Below are positions 55,176 through 63,888 of a stretch of DNA of 64,000 nucleotides, piece after piece. A program made the position numbers and the translations under genes. Under the pieces are notes generated by a model. It had not been told where the DNA came from, searched no databases, and saw nothing but the letters and a program-made list of their open reading frames with translations. Source of the DNA: Anaerosolibacter sp. (GTDB lineage: Bacteria > Bacillota > Clostridia > Peptostreptococcales > Thermotaleaceae); NCBI RefSeq assembly GCF_029240175.1, contig NZ_JARBTM010000004.1, positions 95,065 through 159,064 of the forward strand, read 5' to 3'. The first letter of the stretch is position 1; every line of letters starts with the position of its first letter.

Positions 55176-55613
55176 ATGATTCAAATAAAAATAAAATTAA
55201 AAGAAAGTGGAATTACATTGCCAACGTATGAAACAAGCAGCGCGTCAGGAATGGATCTTCGTGCTTGTTTATCAGAAGAAGTTGTATTAGGCCCATGTGA
55301 GCGATCCCTTATACCTACAGGGATACATATAGAACTTCCAGAGGGACTTGAGGCTCAAGTCAGAGCAAGAAGTGGATTAGCGATAAAGCATGGTATAGGA
55401 TTAATAAATGGGATTGGTACAATTGATAGTGACTATAGAGGTGAAATCAAAGTACCTCTAATAAATTGGGGAAAAGAAGATTTTATTATTCAAAATGGTG
55501 AGAGAATTGCTCAACTTGTAATATGCAGATATGAAAGAATAGATTGGGTTCCTGTAGAAGATCTTAATGAAACAGCCAGGGGATTAGGTGGTTTTGGTCA
55601 TACAGGAAAATAA
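55176..55613 (+). CDS. dut: Deoxyuridine 5'-triphosphate nucleotidohydrolase (dUTPase)
   Basis: dUTPase hydrolyses dUTP to dUMP, keeping uracil out of DNA and feeding thymidylate synthesis. The 145-residue trimeric-type protein has all five motifs: [40 protein letters not shown] and [20 protein letters not shown] precedes ATG 55176. A terminator-ended structured RNA lies just upstream. The 124 bp after it up to ymxH contain no recognisable terminator or promoter beyond AT-rich sequence. Confidence 0.97.
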   Translation: MIQIKIKLKESGITLPTYETSSASGMDLRACLSEEVVLGPCERSLIPTGIHIELPEGLEAQVRARSGLAIKHGIGLINGIGTIDSDYRGEIKVPLINWGKEDFIIQNGERIAQLVICRYERIDWVPVEDLNETARGLGGFGHTGK

Positions 55614-55737
55614 ATAGTGAATAATACCTCTACTCTTGCAATAAATATATAGTGAAGGCTTGTATCGAAAAAATTTGTCTTAAGTACAAGTATTTAATAA
55701 ATGATGATTAATTGTAAGAATAATAGGGAGGGAAATT

Positions 55738-56007
55738 ATGAAACTAAGTAAGCTTGGAGGGAAAGAAATAGTCAATCTAACCGATGGGGGCAGATTGGGA
55801 ATTGTTGCAGAATCTGATTTGTTAATAGATGAGCGGAATGGAAAGATTAGGGCATTGCTCGTACCAGATTTTCGAAATCAACTATCACTTTTTTCTGAGC
55901 GCAATTTTATTGAAATTCCTTGGAGCTGTGTCAAAAAAATCGGCAATGATATGATTATCATCGAACTGGAAGAAGAAAAACCAAACAGAAGAAAGTTTTC
56001 TTTATAG
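55738..56007 (+). CDS. ymxH: YlmC/YmxH family PRC-barrel protein
   Basis: This is an 89-residue member of the YlmC/YmxH sporulation-associated family, a PRC-barrel fold of unknown biochemical role. It is encoded next to mlpA in Bacillus and widely in spore-forming Clostridia. Seen are the opening KLSKLGGKEIVNLTDGGRLG, the strand pair SDLLIDERNGKIRALLVPD and the conserved IPWSCVKKIGNDMIII. GGGAGGG precedes the ATG. Its presence supports a spore-forming host. The 137 bp to dapG show no riboswitch or clear promoter. Confidence 0.9.
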   Translation: MKLSKLGGKEIVNLTDGGRLGIVAESDLLIDERNGKIRALLVPDFRNQLSLFSERNFIEIPWSCVKKIGNDMIIIELEEEKPNRRKFSL

Positions 56008-56144
56008 ATAGATTTTCCTAGGTCATACACCACCTCATTTTTCTCCACATATGATATATATATAGCAACATATGCTCGAATTAAGTAGAAATATTTATTA
56101 ATATGTGCTAATATTAAGGTATATATTTGGTAAGGAGGAGGAAA

Positions 56145-57368
56145 ATGAACATCATTATCCAAAAATTTGGTGGAACCTCTGTAGCAACAGAAGAACTAAG
56201 GGAAAGAGTAGCGAAAAAAGTAATTTGCAGCAAAGAAGAAGGTAAAGCACCTGTTGTAGTAGTTTCTGCCATAGGACGAAGCGGTGATCCTTATGCCACA
56301 GATACGCTGATTGGATTAGCCAATCGAGCATTCAAAGAGCAGAGTAGTAGAGAACTTGATATGATCATGGCGTGTGGTGAAGTAATTTCTGCTGTAATTA
56401 TGGCAAATACCATAAAAGCGCTAGGTTATGAGGCTGTGGCGTTATCAGGCCTTCAAGCAGGAATTATTACAGATAAATATCATGGTGACGCAGAAGTAGT
56501 ACAGGTAGACTGTGAGCCCATTCTTAATCTGATAAAGGAAGGAAAAATTCCTGTAGTGACAGGATTTCAAGGGGCAACCATGACAGGTGATATTACAACA
56601 TTAGGGAGAGGTGGCAGCGACACGACTGCGGCAATTTTGGGAGAAGCTTTAAAGGCTGATATTGTAGAAATCTACACAGATGTGGATGGCGTAATGACCG
56701 CTGATCCCCGGCTTGTGCCAGAGGCGAAGGTGATTGATAATATTTGCTATGATGAAATTTATCAAATGGCTGAAGACGGCGCAAAAGTTGTACATCCACG
56801 AGCGGTTGAAATAGCAAGAAGAGGTAGCTTGACATTAAAAATTAAAAATACATTTTCTGATGCACCAGGTACCATTATTAATGGAAATATGGGATTCAAA
56901 GGGAGTTCATATAGAAATGCCAATGAAGATAATTTGTTAACCGCTATAGCTCATAAAAATGGCATTACTCAGTTTACTGTTTCCTTTAACGAAGATTCCG
57001 TTGAAGAAAGTGAGAAATTTATGAATGAGCTGACCAATAAACATATCAGCATAGATTTAATTAATTTTTTTACCGATAGAAAAGTATTTACAGTTGATGA
57101 AAAAAATGCTGAGAAGCTTGAACTTCTCCTAAAGTCATTAGGGTATAAGTTTAAAGTAACAGCGGGATGCAGTAAGATTACAGCTATAGGGCATAAGATC
57201 CGTGGTGTTCCAGGTGTAATGGCTCGTATTGTTAAAGCCTTGGCTAGCCAAGATGTAAAAATATTACAATCTTCAGATTCTCATACAACAATATCGTGTT
57301 TAGTCAAGCAAAGCGATATGGAAAAAGCAGTAAATGCGCTGCACCAAGAATTTAATCTTTCCAGGTAA
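56145..57368 (+). CDS. dapG: Aspartate kinase (DapG type)
   Basis: Aspartokinase phosphorylates aspartate in the first step toward lysine, diaminopimelate, threonine and methionine. The 407-residue product has the kinase motif IIQKFGGTSVA, GRSGDPYATDTL, TLGRGGSDTTAAILGEALKA, and the aspartate-binding EIYTDVDGVMTADPRLVP. Two C-terminal ACT domains follow (about 265-400). Position next to ymxH and before tepA matches Bacillus dapG, the DAP-regulated isozyme. AGGAGGAGG at 56131-56139 sets ATG 56145; TTG 56127 precedes it. Confidence 0.95.
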   Translation: MNIIIQKFGGTSVATEELRERVAKKVICSKEEGKAPVVVVSAIGRSGDPYATDTLIGLANRAFKEQSSRELDMIMACGEVISAVIMANTIKALGYEAVALSGLQAGIITDKYHGDAEVVQVDCEPILNLIKEGKIPVVTGFQGATMTGDITTLGRGGSDTTAAILGEALKADIVEIYTDVDGVMTADPRLVPEAKVIDNICYDEIYQMAEDGAKVVHPRAVEIARRGSLTLKIKNTFSDAPGTIINGNMGFKGSSYRNANEDNLLTAIAHKNGITQFTVSFNEDSVEESEKFMNELTNKHISIDLINFFTDRKVFTVDEKNAEKLELLLKSLGYKFKVTAGCSKITAIGHKIRGVPGVMARIVKALASQDVKILQSSDSHTTISCLVKQSDMEKAVNALHQEFNLSR

Positions 57369-57373
57369 AGCAA

Positions 57374-57414
57374 AAAACTACTATACGCAAAGTTTGGGTA
57401 TAGTAGTTTTATTT
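57374..57414 (+). terminator. Rho-independent terminator of dapG
   Basis: Perfect 13-bp stem AAAACTACTATAC (57374-57386) and GTATAGTAGTTTT (57398-57410) around an 11-base loop, followed by ATTT. It lies 5 bases after the dapG stop. Further on, ACTATCTA and TAGATAGT (near 57451 and 57495) form another possible 8-bp stem before tepA. Confidence 0.9.
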
Positions 57415-57532
57415 ATGGTAAAAATATATATGAAACCATAATTGATTTAGACTATCTATCACTTGTTATTAAGTAATAATTAACATTGCATTTTAGATAG
57501 TTTGTATAACTTAAATATAGGAGTGTGAAACA

Positions 57533-58318
57533 ATGTTTGAAAATGACGAGAAAACACCAGCTGCACCTCCTGAAGTTTTGCCTGCGACAGAAACGCCAAT
57601 GACAGGACGTCCAAAGCTGAAGTTAAAATCTACTTTAGAAAATGTAAAAAGTTTAGGCAATCATGGGATACCTGAAATGCCAGGAAATATACACTACTTA
57701 ACAATTATTGGGCATATTGAGGGCCATATGGTAGCTCCACCTCAGAATAAGTCTACAAAATATGAGCATATTATACCACAGCTAATCGCAGTGGAAGAAA
57801 ATCCAAAGATAAAAGGATTGCTGACAATACTTAATACAGTGGGTGGGGATGTGGAAGCTGGCTTAGCTTTGGCTGAAATGATTTCTAGTTTAACAAAACC
57901 GACTGTATCTATTGTATTAGGAGGAGGACACAGCATTGGTGTTCCATTAGCAACTGCCAGTGATTATTCGTTTATAGTCCCTACTGCAACCATGACGATT
58001 CATCCAATACGGATGAACGGACTAGTCATTGGTGTTCCACAAACGTTTAAATATTTTCAGAAGATGCAAGAAAGAATTATTCAGTTTGTAACAAGGACAT
58101 CGAAGGTATCTAGAGAAACATTCATTCAGCTAATGAACGAGACCGATGAAATTGCAAATGACATTGGTACGATTTTAATTGGAAATGAAGCTGTAGATAT
58201 TGGTCTAATAGATGAAGTGGGTGGCATTAAAGAATCAATGGCAAAATTACAAGAGTTAATAAATGCGAATAATGATCAACGGGTTGAATTAGCCGAAAAT
58301 CCTATGAATTTACAATAG
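57533..58318 (+). CDS. tepA: ClpP-family serine protease TepA
   Basis: TepA is a ClpP-like protease, described in Bacillus as translocation-enhancing and acting on spore proteins. The 261-residue product has a flexible Pro/Thr-rich N-terminus (about 1-35). The ClpP fold follows with [20 protein letters not shown], the nucleophile Ser in [12 protein letters not shown] and the His in TMTIHPIRM, and ends with [13 protein letters not shown]. No ClpX-type docking or propeptide is evident. It lies between dapG and spoIIIE, the conserved Bacillus-like order. Confidence 0.93.
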   Translation: MFENDEKTPAAPPEVLPATETPMTGRPKLKLKSTLENVKSLGNHGIPEMPGNIHYLTIIGHIEGHMVAPPQNKSTKYEHIIPQLIAVEENPKIKGLLTILNTVGGDVEAGLALAEMISSLTKPTVSIVLGGGHSIGVPLATASDYSFIVPTATMTIHPIRMNGLVIGVPQTFKYFQKMQERIIQFVTRTSKVSRETFIQLMNETDEIANDIGTILIGNEAVDIGLIDEVGGIKESMAKLQELINANNDQRVELAENPMNLQ

Positions 58319-58339
58319 AATAATTGAATAGCATATGTT

Positions 58340-58390
58340 ATAATAGCAGTGGTAAAGTGTTAATATCTAAGATTAGCACTTTATTTTTTT
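58340..58390 (+). terminator. Terminator after tepA preceded by an isolated TATAAT
   Basis: AAAGTGTTAAT (58354-58364) pairs with ATTAGCACTTT (58372-58382), with one T-G wobble, followed by ATTTTTTT: a good intrinsic terminator for tepA. Directly upstream, TGTTATAAT (58337-58345) is a textbook extended -10 without a clear -35. If active it would yield only a roughly 40-nt RNA. Confidence 0.8.
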
Positions 58391-58512
58391 CTTTTTCATC
58401 CGATGAATAAATTATACATCGCTGTTAATTTTATAATAAATATATGCTAAAGGTCTGGATCTAGGAAGCGTGTTCCTATGCTCTTTAAAGCAAATAGCTG
58501 AGGTGAATGAAG

Positions 58513-60828
58513 ATGTCAAGAAAACAACGGAAAAAGGTAGAAAATAGATCCCCTATTCGTCATGAAATTGTCTCCTTATTTATTATTTCCATTGGAATTT
58601 TAGTACTCATTAGTTTGCAAACAGAGTCTTCTGGCGAAATAGGTAAAATCATTAAATATACCCTAAAAGGTCTTTTGGCTCAGCCAGCTAATCTATTACC
58701 TTTCGTCATCATAGCCTTTGGTTTATTCACCATGGCTGGTAAATTGAAATCTATAGATCGAAAGCTGCGTTTTACTGTGTTAGTTATGTATCTATCCTAT
58801 GTAATTTTATTTGGTGTCAATCACATTGACCCTTCGGCTGAAAACCAATTAAGTTTTGCTAATCTTGGGCATGTTTATATGCAAGGAATTGAAGATAGAG
58901 GAAGCGGATTTATAGGGACGATTCTTGGCCTGACTTTTCTTAAATTATTTGGTTTGAGTGGCAGCTATGTAATTGTCATAACGATTATGGTAGCTTCATT
59001 ACTTATGCTGACAAAAGTCTCGTTAATCACTGTATTTGCAAATATTAAAAAGGGTATTGTTTCATTTTTTGTTACCCTAGGGCAGGCAATCCTCGAATTC
59101 ATACAAGTCCAGCCAGAAAAAGAAAAGAGGTCTAGTGGAAGCAAAGATAAGGTTACCTTAGAAAAACAAAAGGAACCTGTTATAAGTGATCATAAAGAAT
59201 TGCCTATGGTAAAGAATGAAACCATAGATTCGAAAATAAAGATCCTTGATTTTACCCGGAAATCTGGAGGGGAAGAGAGAGAAGTCGATGATCAACAAAC
59301 AGAAAAGAATACAGCAGATAAAGCAATTCCAGAGACAGAGCTAGATATTAGCGGAGAAACTGAGGACTTACATATCACCCAGACAACAAAGGCACCCATT
59401 GCTTATAAAATGCCCAGTCTAAATCTTCTAGAGAATGGAAGTTCAGTAAATAGCAAAAATGATAAAAAGGAAATCTTGAGTAAAGCAAAAGTATTAGAAG
59501 ACACGCTGCAAAATTTTGGTGTAGATGCAAAGGTCATGCAGGTAAGCAAGGGCCCTACAATCACAAGATATGAAATACAGCCTAGTCCGGGCGTGAAGGT
59601 TAGCAAGATTGTTGGTCTATCTGATGATATTGCCTTGAATTTAGCTGCTTCACATATTCGGATTGAAGCACCTATCCCAGGCAAAGCAGCAGTGGGGATA
59701 GAGATTCCCAATGACTTAGTTACTACGGTCACAATAAAAGAAGTCTTAGTAAGCGATCCGTTTACAGAAAACGAATCAAAACTAACTTTTGTTCTAGGAA
59801 AGGATATTGCTGGAAATCCTATGGTATCAGATTTGGCTAAAATGCCTCACCTATTAATTGCGGGATCGACTGGCTCAGGTAAAAGTGTATGTGTAAATAC
59901 GCTTATCACCAGCATATTATATAAAGCATCACCGGAAGAAGTAAAGTTTTTATTAATCGATCCAAAGGTGGTTGAGCTGAATAATTATAATGGTATTCCT
60001 CACCTGCTTATCCCTGTGGTAACGGATCCCAAAAAGGCCTCTACAGCTTTAAATTGGGCTGTTCAGGAAATGACCAATAGATATAAAACCTTTGCTCAAA
60101 ATGGTGTTAGAGATATAACTGGCTATAATGAGAAGGCCAAAAAAGAAGGAATCGACACACTATCAAAAATCGTAATTATCATTGATGAACTCGCAGATCT
60201 AATGATGGTAGCTCCTGGACAAGTAGAGGATTCTATTTGTCGCTTGGCTCAAATGGCAAGGGCTGCAGGTATGCATTTGATTGTTGCAACGCAAAGACCT
60301 TCAGTGGATGTCATTACAGGTGTCATTAAAGCCAATATTCCTTCAAGAATTGCCTTTGCAGTTTCATCCCAAGCAGACTCAAGGACCATTCTTGACATGG
60401 GAGGGGCTGAGAAACTCTTAGGTAAAGGAGATATGTTGTTTTATCCTGTAGGCGCTTCTAAACCGAAACGTATACAAGGGGCGTTTATGTCTGACGCTGA
60501 AGTTGAGAGGGTTGTTTCATTTGTTAAGGATCAAGCTGTGGAAGATACCAGTTATGAGTTGGATATTATAGAGAAGATTGAAAACGATGATTCAAGTGAA
60601 GAAGGCACAGCAGATGAATTGTTAAAAGACGCCATAGAATTAGTAGTTCAAACTGAGCAAGCCTCAATCTCAATGCTTCAGCGAAGATTTCGAATAGGTT
60701 ATAATAGAGCGGCAAGATTAATTGATGCTATGGAAGAACGTGGAATCGTGGGACCCCATGAAGGAAGCAAACCGAGACAGGTGCTTATATCCAAAGAGGA
60801 GTTTGAAGATATTAAGAGTAGAGCCTAA
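58513..60828 (+). CDS. spoIIIE: DNA translocase FtsK/SpoIIIE
   Basis: This is a septum-bound DNA pump that moves chromosome DNA during division or sporulation. The 771-residue product has an N-terminal membrane domain with about four helices (to about 185) and a charged linker (about 190-310). The motor domain has Walker A GSTGSGKSVCVNTL (about 450) and Walker B IVIIIDELADLMM. A C-terminal winged-helix gamma domain (about 700-771, ISMLQRRFRIGYNRAARLID) reads KOPS/SRS sites. AGGTG at 58501-58505 favours ATG 58513 over 58507. Sequence alone does not separate FtsK from SpoIIIE; synteny with tepA suggests SpoIIIE. Confidence 0.95.
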   Translation: MSRKQRKKVENRSPIRHEIVSLFIISIGILVLISLQTESSGEIGKIIKYTLKGLLAQPANLLPFVIIAFGLFTMAGKLKSIDRKLRFTVLVMYLSYVILFGVNHIDPSAENQLSFANLGHVYMQGIEDRGSGFIGTILGLTFLKLFGLSGSYVIVITIMVASLLMLTKVSLITVFANIKKGIVSFFVTLGQAILEFIQVQPEKEKRSSGSKDKVTLEKQKEPVISDHKELPMVKNETIDSKIKILDFTRKSGGEEREVDDQQTEKNTADKAIPETELDISGETEDLHITQTTKAPIAYKMPSLNLLENGSSVNSKNDKKEILSKAKVLEDTLQNFGVDAKVMQVSKGPTITRYEIQPSPGVKVSKIVGLSDDIALNLAASHIRIEAPIPGKAAVGIEIPNDLVTTVTIKEVLVSDPFTENESKLTFVLGKDIAGNPMVSDLAKMPHLLIAGSTGSGKSVCVNTLITSILYKASPEEVKFLLIDPKVVELNNYNGIPHLLIPVVTDPKKASTALNWAVQEMTNRYKTFAQNGVRDITGYNEKAKKEGIDTLSKIVIIIDELADLMMVAPGQVEDSICRLAQMARAAGMHLIVATQRPSVDVITGVIKANIPSRIAFAVSSQADSRTILDMGGAEKLLGKGDMLFYPVGASKPKRIQGAFMSDAEVERVVSFVKDQAVEDTSYELDIIEKIENDDSSEEGTADELLKDAIELVVQTEQASISMLQRRFRIGYNRAARLIDAMEERGIVGPHEGSKPRQVLISKEEFEDIKSRA

Positions 60829-60843
60829 AATTCTACTCTTAAT
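60811..60843 (+). terminator. Hairpin overlapping the spoIIIE stop codon
   Basis: ATTAAGAGTAGA (60811-60822) and TCTACTCTTAAT (60832-60843) form a perfect 12-bp stem that includes the last spoIIIE codons and its TAA in the loop. No U-tract follows (ATATGTT), so it is more likely a stability element than a strong terminator. Confidence 0.5.
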
Positions 60844-60914
60844 ATATGTTCTATGTTTCTCTAAATTGGTGCATAATACTCTAAAGAAGAACGCTGAGAA
60901 AATGAGGAATGAAT

Positions 60915-61955
60915 ATGTTAAAACCAATAATAGTTGAAGATGCATTAAATATCGGAAATAAGCTTTTTATTGATGTGAGATCTCCAGCAGAATTTGCGGA
61001 GGCCACCATTCCAGGGGCTATAAATATTCCAATATTAGACGATTATGAAAGAGCAGAAGTTGGCACTGTGTATCGAAAAGAGAGTAGAGAAGGAGCCACG
61101 GCTGTTGGTCTCGATTTTGTAGCTTCAAAACTTAAGGAGATATATGAAAAGATAAAGGACTATTCAAATAAATATGATTCAATTATCGTGTTTTGCTGGC
61201 GTGGGGGAATGCGGAGCAAATCCGTATGTAATTTTCTGAATGCTATGAGTATCACCAATACATACCAATTGGTCGGCGGATACAAAGCCTATCGTAAACA
61301 TGTGGTTGATTTCATGAATCAGTCCATTGATAAATATAGATTCGTAATGCTCCATGGGCACACCGGCGTAGGGAAAACCCATATCTTAGAGTTATTGCAT
61401 CAATGTGGCCAGCCTGTATTAGATCTTGAAAGATTGGCTCAAAATAGTGGTTCAGTATTTGGTGACATCGTTTTTGAAGGTTCTCCGCCCACACAGAAGA
61501 ATTTTGAGGCTTTTATCTTCGAGTGCCTATCTAGGCTTCAAAGTAATTACGTTTTTGTTGAAAGCGAAAGCAAAAGAATTGGGAGTGTTCATGTTCCAGA
61601 TTCATTGTACAATAGAATGATGAGCGGTGACCATGTGCTAATTGAAACATCTTTACATAATCGAATAGAGATTATATATAGTGATTATGTGAATCAATTG
61701 ACCCATAAGAATGAAAAAATTATTGATGCAATTCGCCACCTAAACAAAAGATTAGGAAATGACGTGGTAGAAAATTTAATTCGTAGGATTGAAAACAAAG
61801 AATATAAGTATGTCATTGAATATCTGATTGAATACTATTATGATCCCTTGTATAAGTATTCGATAGAAAAATATTGTCCCTATGATTTAGTCATTACGTA
61901 TCAGAAAATTGAAGATGTAATCAAGAAACTTGAGAATTTTGTACAGTATATTTAG
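60915..61955 (+). CDS. mnmH: tRNA 2-selenouridine synthase
   Basis: MnmH (SelU/YbbB) replaces the sulfur of 2-thiouridine at the tRNA wobble position with selenium, using selenophosphate. The 346-residue product has an N-terminal rhodanese domain with catalytic Cys94 in VFCWRGGMRS, preceded by DVRSPAEFAEATIPGAINIP. A C-terminal P-loop domain has GHTGVGKTHILELL (about 146-159). Both parts and their order are diagnostic. GAGG at 60904-60907 favours ATG 60915 over 60909. It implies the cell makes selenophosphate (selD elsewhere). Confidence 0.93.
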   Translation: MLKPIIVEDALNIGNKLFIDVRSPAEFAEATIPGAINIPILDDYERAEVGTVYRKESREGATAVGLDFVASKLKEIYEKIKDYSNKYDSIIVFCWRGGMRSKSVCNFLNAMSITNTYQLVGGYKAYRKHVVDFMNQSIDKYRFVMLHGHTGVGKTHILELLHQCGQPVLDLERLAQNSGSVFGDIVFEGSPPTQKNFEAFIFECLSRLQSNYVFVESESKRIGSVHVPDSLYNRMMSGDHVLIETSLHNRIEIIYSDYVNQLTHKNEKIIDAIRHLNKRLGNDVVENLIRRIENKEYKYVIEYLIEYYYDPLYKYSIEKYCPYDLVITYQKIEDVIKKLENFVQYI

Positions 61956-61980
61956 CATCTAACTTGAGAGGAGTTTTTAT

Positions 61981-63327
61981 ATGTCATTAAAGGTATCAGT
62001 AGAGTCTTTAGGATGCGCCAAAAACTTAGTAGATTCAGAGATTATGATGGGTTTACTAGACAAGTATAGTTATCAGTTGACGGACCAAAAAGAGATAGCT
62101 GACATAATTATTGTAAACACCTGTGGATTTATTGAAGCTGCAAAGCAGGAATCTATCGACACGATCATTGAATTGGGAAAATTCAAGGAAGAAGGAAATT
62201 GCAAAATTCTAGTAGTAGCTGGTTGTTTAGGTGAGCGATATTCAGACGAACTATTGGAAGAACTGCCAGAGGTAGATGCAATCATTGGAACGGGCAACTA
62301 TCCGGAGATTATTCAAATCATTGATGAGGCTTTGAGAGGAAATCGAATTTCTAAGTCTGGAGATATGAATATTAAGATTTCTGAAGACTTACCAAGATTA
62401 TTAGCAACACCTAAGTATTCTGCTTATCTTAAAATAGCGGATGGGTGCGATAATTGTTGTACCTATTGTATTATACCAAAATTGAGAGGTTCTTATAGAA
62501 GCAGAGATATTGAGAGTATTATGAGTGAAGCACAAACCATGGTAAACAATGGCGTTAAAGAGCTGATACTTATCGCTCAAGATACAACTAGGTATGGTAT
62601 TGATTTATACGGAGAATATAGACTTACACAGCTGCTCAGCCAACTATGTACAATTGAGGATCTACAATGGATTCGGATTTTATATTGCTATCCTGATGAA
62701 ATCAATGAAGAACTAATCGACATCATTACTAGGGAAGAAAAAATCTGTAAATACCTTGATATGCCAATTCAGCACTGTAACAATGAAGTACTGAAGCGAA
62801 TGAATCGTAAAACAACGAAAGAACATATCATGAACGTTATTGAAAGGCTAAGAAAAAAAATTCCCGATATTTCTTTGCGAACTTCTTTGATTGTAGGATT
62901 TCCTGGAGAAACAAACGAACAATTTGAAGAATTAGCGTCTTTTGTTAAAGAGATGGAGTTTGATAAGCTTGGCGTATTTACCTATTCTCAGGAGGAAGAT
63001 ACACCAGCTGCGAAACTCAAGGATCAATTGGATGAAAGTATTAAAGAAATTAGGCGAGATGAGATTATGCTTATCCAAAAAGATATATCATTGAAAAAAA
63101 ATAGAGAGAAAATCGGTAAAATTTATGATATACTTGTAGAAGAGAAACTAGAAGAAGAAAATGTATATATAGGAAGAACTATTTATGATGCACCAGAAAT
63201 TGATGGAATTGTTTATTTTTCTTCAGTACTCCTCTTGAATCCTGGTGATTTTGTAAAGGTTAGAATCACGGATGCACTCGAATACGATTTAACGGGAGAG
63301 ATGATACTCAATGAATCTTGCGAATAA
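61981..63327 (+). CDS. rimO: Ribosomal protein S12 methylthiotransferase RimO
   Basis: RimO is a radical-SAM enzyme that methylthiolates an aspartate of ribosomal protein S12. The 448-residue product has the N-terminal cluster domain beginning VSVESLGCAKNLVDSE, with Cys12 and further Cys in VNTCGF and AGCLGER. The radical-SAM CxxxCxxC is at 155-162 (DGCDNCCTYCIIP). A C-terminal TRAM domain follows (about 380-445). The LGCAKNLVDSE form distinguishes RimO from MiaB. AGAGGAG precedes ATG 61981. It overlaps pgsA by 17 bp. Confidence 0.97.
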   Translation: MSLKVSVESLGCAKNLVDSEIMMGLLDKYSYQLTDQKEIADIIIVNTCGFIEAAKQESIDTIIELGKFKEEGNCKILVVAGCLGERYSDELLEELPEVDAIIGTGNYPEIIQIIDEALRGNRISKSGDMNIKISEDLPRLLATPKYSAYLKIADGCDNCCTYCIIPKLRGSYRSRDIESIMSEAQTMVNNGVKELILIAQDTTRYGIDLYGEYRLTQLLSQLCTIEDLQWIRILYCYPDEINEELIDIITREEKICKYLDMPIQHCNNEVLKRMNRKTTKEHIMNVIERLRKKIPDISLRTSLIVGFPGETNEQFEELASFVKEMEFDKLGVFTYSQEEDTPAAKLKDQLDESIKEIRRDEIMLIQKDISLKKNREKIGKIYDILVEEKLEEENVYIGRTIYDAPEIDGIVYFSSVLLLNPGDFVKVRITDALEYDLTGEMILNESCE

Positions 63328-63847
63328 ACTTACAATTGCTAGAATTTTTCTAGTCCCAGTTTTTATGATCGTGCTATTGAACAAAATCCCATATGGGATG
63401 TACATAGCAGCAGCAATTTTTATGATAGCTGCGATCACAGATACTCTTGATGGCTATATAGCTAGGAGTAGAAATCAAATAACCAAATTCGGTAAATTTA
63501 TGGATCCATTGGCAGATAAGCTCTTGGTTACAGCAGCTTTGGTTTCACTGGTACAAATGGGTAAACTGCCTGCATGGATTGTAGTTGTGATTATTTCCAG
63601 GGAATATATCATCAGTATATTTAGGGCAATTGCTGCATCCGAGGGTATTGTTATTGCTGCCAGTTGGTGGGGAAAGCTAAAAACAATAAGTCAGATCGTA
63701 GCGATTATCGCAATACTCCTTGATAACTTCCCGTTTAGCTTAATTAACTTTCCTTTTAGCAGTTTAGCCCTGTGGGCTGCGGTATTGCTAACTATTATTT
63801 CAGGTGTAGATTATATTTATTTAAATCGTCAAATATTAAAACAGTAG
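63311..63847 (+). CDS. pgsA: CDP-diacylglycerol-glycerol-3-phosphate 3-phosphatidyltransferase
   Basis: PgsA makes phosphatidylglycerol-phosphate from CDP-diacylglycerol (the CdsA product) and glycerol-3-phosphate. The 178-residue membrane protein carries the CDP-alcohol phosphotransferase motif D-x2-D-G-x2-A-R-x8-G-x3-D-x3-D in DTLDGYIARSR...GKFMDPLADKLL, and about five membrane helices. It starts within the last codons of rimO, as in many Firmicutes. A terminator follows 3 bp after the stop. It marks the right end of the syntenic core block. Confidence 0.97.
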   Translation: MNLANKLTIARIFLVPVFMIVLLNKIPYGMYIAAAIFMIAAITDTLDGYIARSRNQITKFGKFMDPLADKLLVTAALVSLVQMGKLPAWIVVVIISREYIISIFRAIAASEGIVIAASWWGKLKTISQIVAIIAILLDNFPFSLINFPFSSLALWAAVLLTIISGVDYIYLNRQILKQ

Positions 63848-63850
63848 ATG

Positions 63851-63875
63851 AAAAAGCAGCAGAGCTGCTTTTTTT
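63851..63875 (+). terminator. Rho-independent terminator of pgsA
   Basis: AAAAAGCAGC (63851-63860), loop AGA, GCTGCTTTTT (63864-63873), then TT: a perfect 10-bp stem with a T run, directly after the pgsA stop. It closes the rimO-pgsA unit and abuts the intron remnant. Confidence 0.93.
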
Positions 63876-63888
63876 GTTTAATAGGAGC

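Noticed and set aside
55614..55737. Sporulation-sigma promoter before ymxH
   Set aside because: Searched by eye for SigE/SigG/SigK-type boxes; partial matches only, not better than chance in AT-rich DNA.
56008..56144. Lysine riboswitch or T-box upstream of dapG
   Set aside because: The region is AT-rich, only 137 bp, with no conserved riboswitch or T-box sequence and no terminator.
57486..57510. TTGCAT...TATAAC promoter for tepA
   Set aside because: The spacer is only 13 bp, too short for a normal housekeeping promoter.
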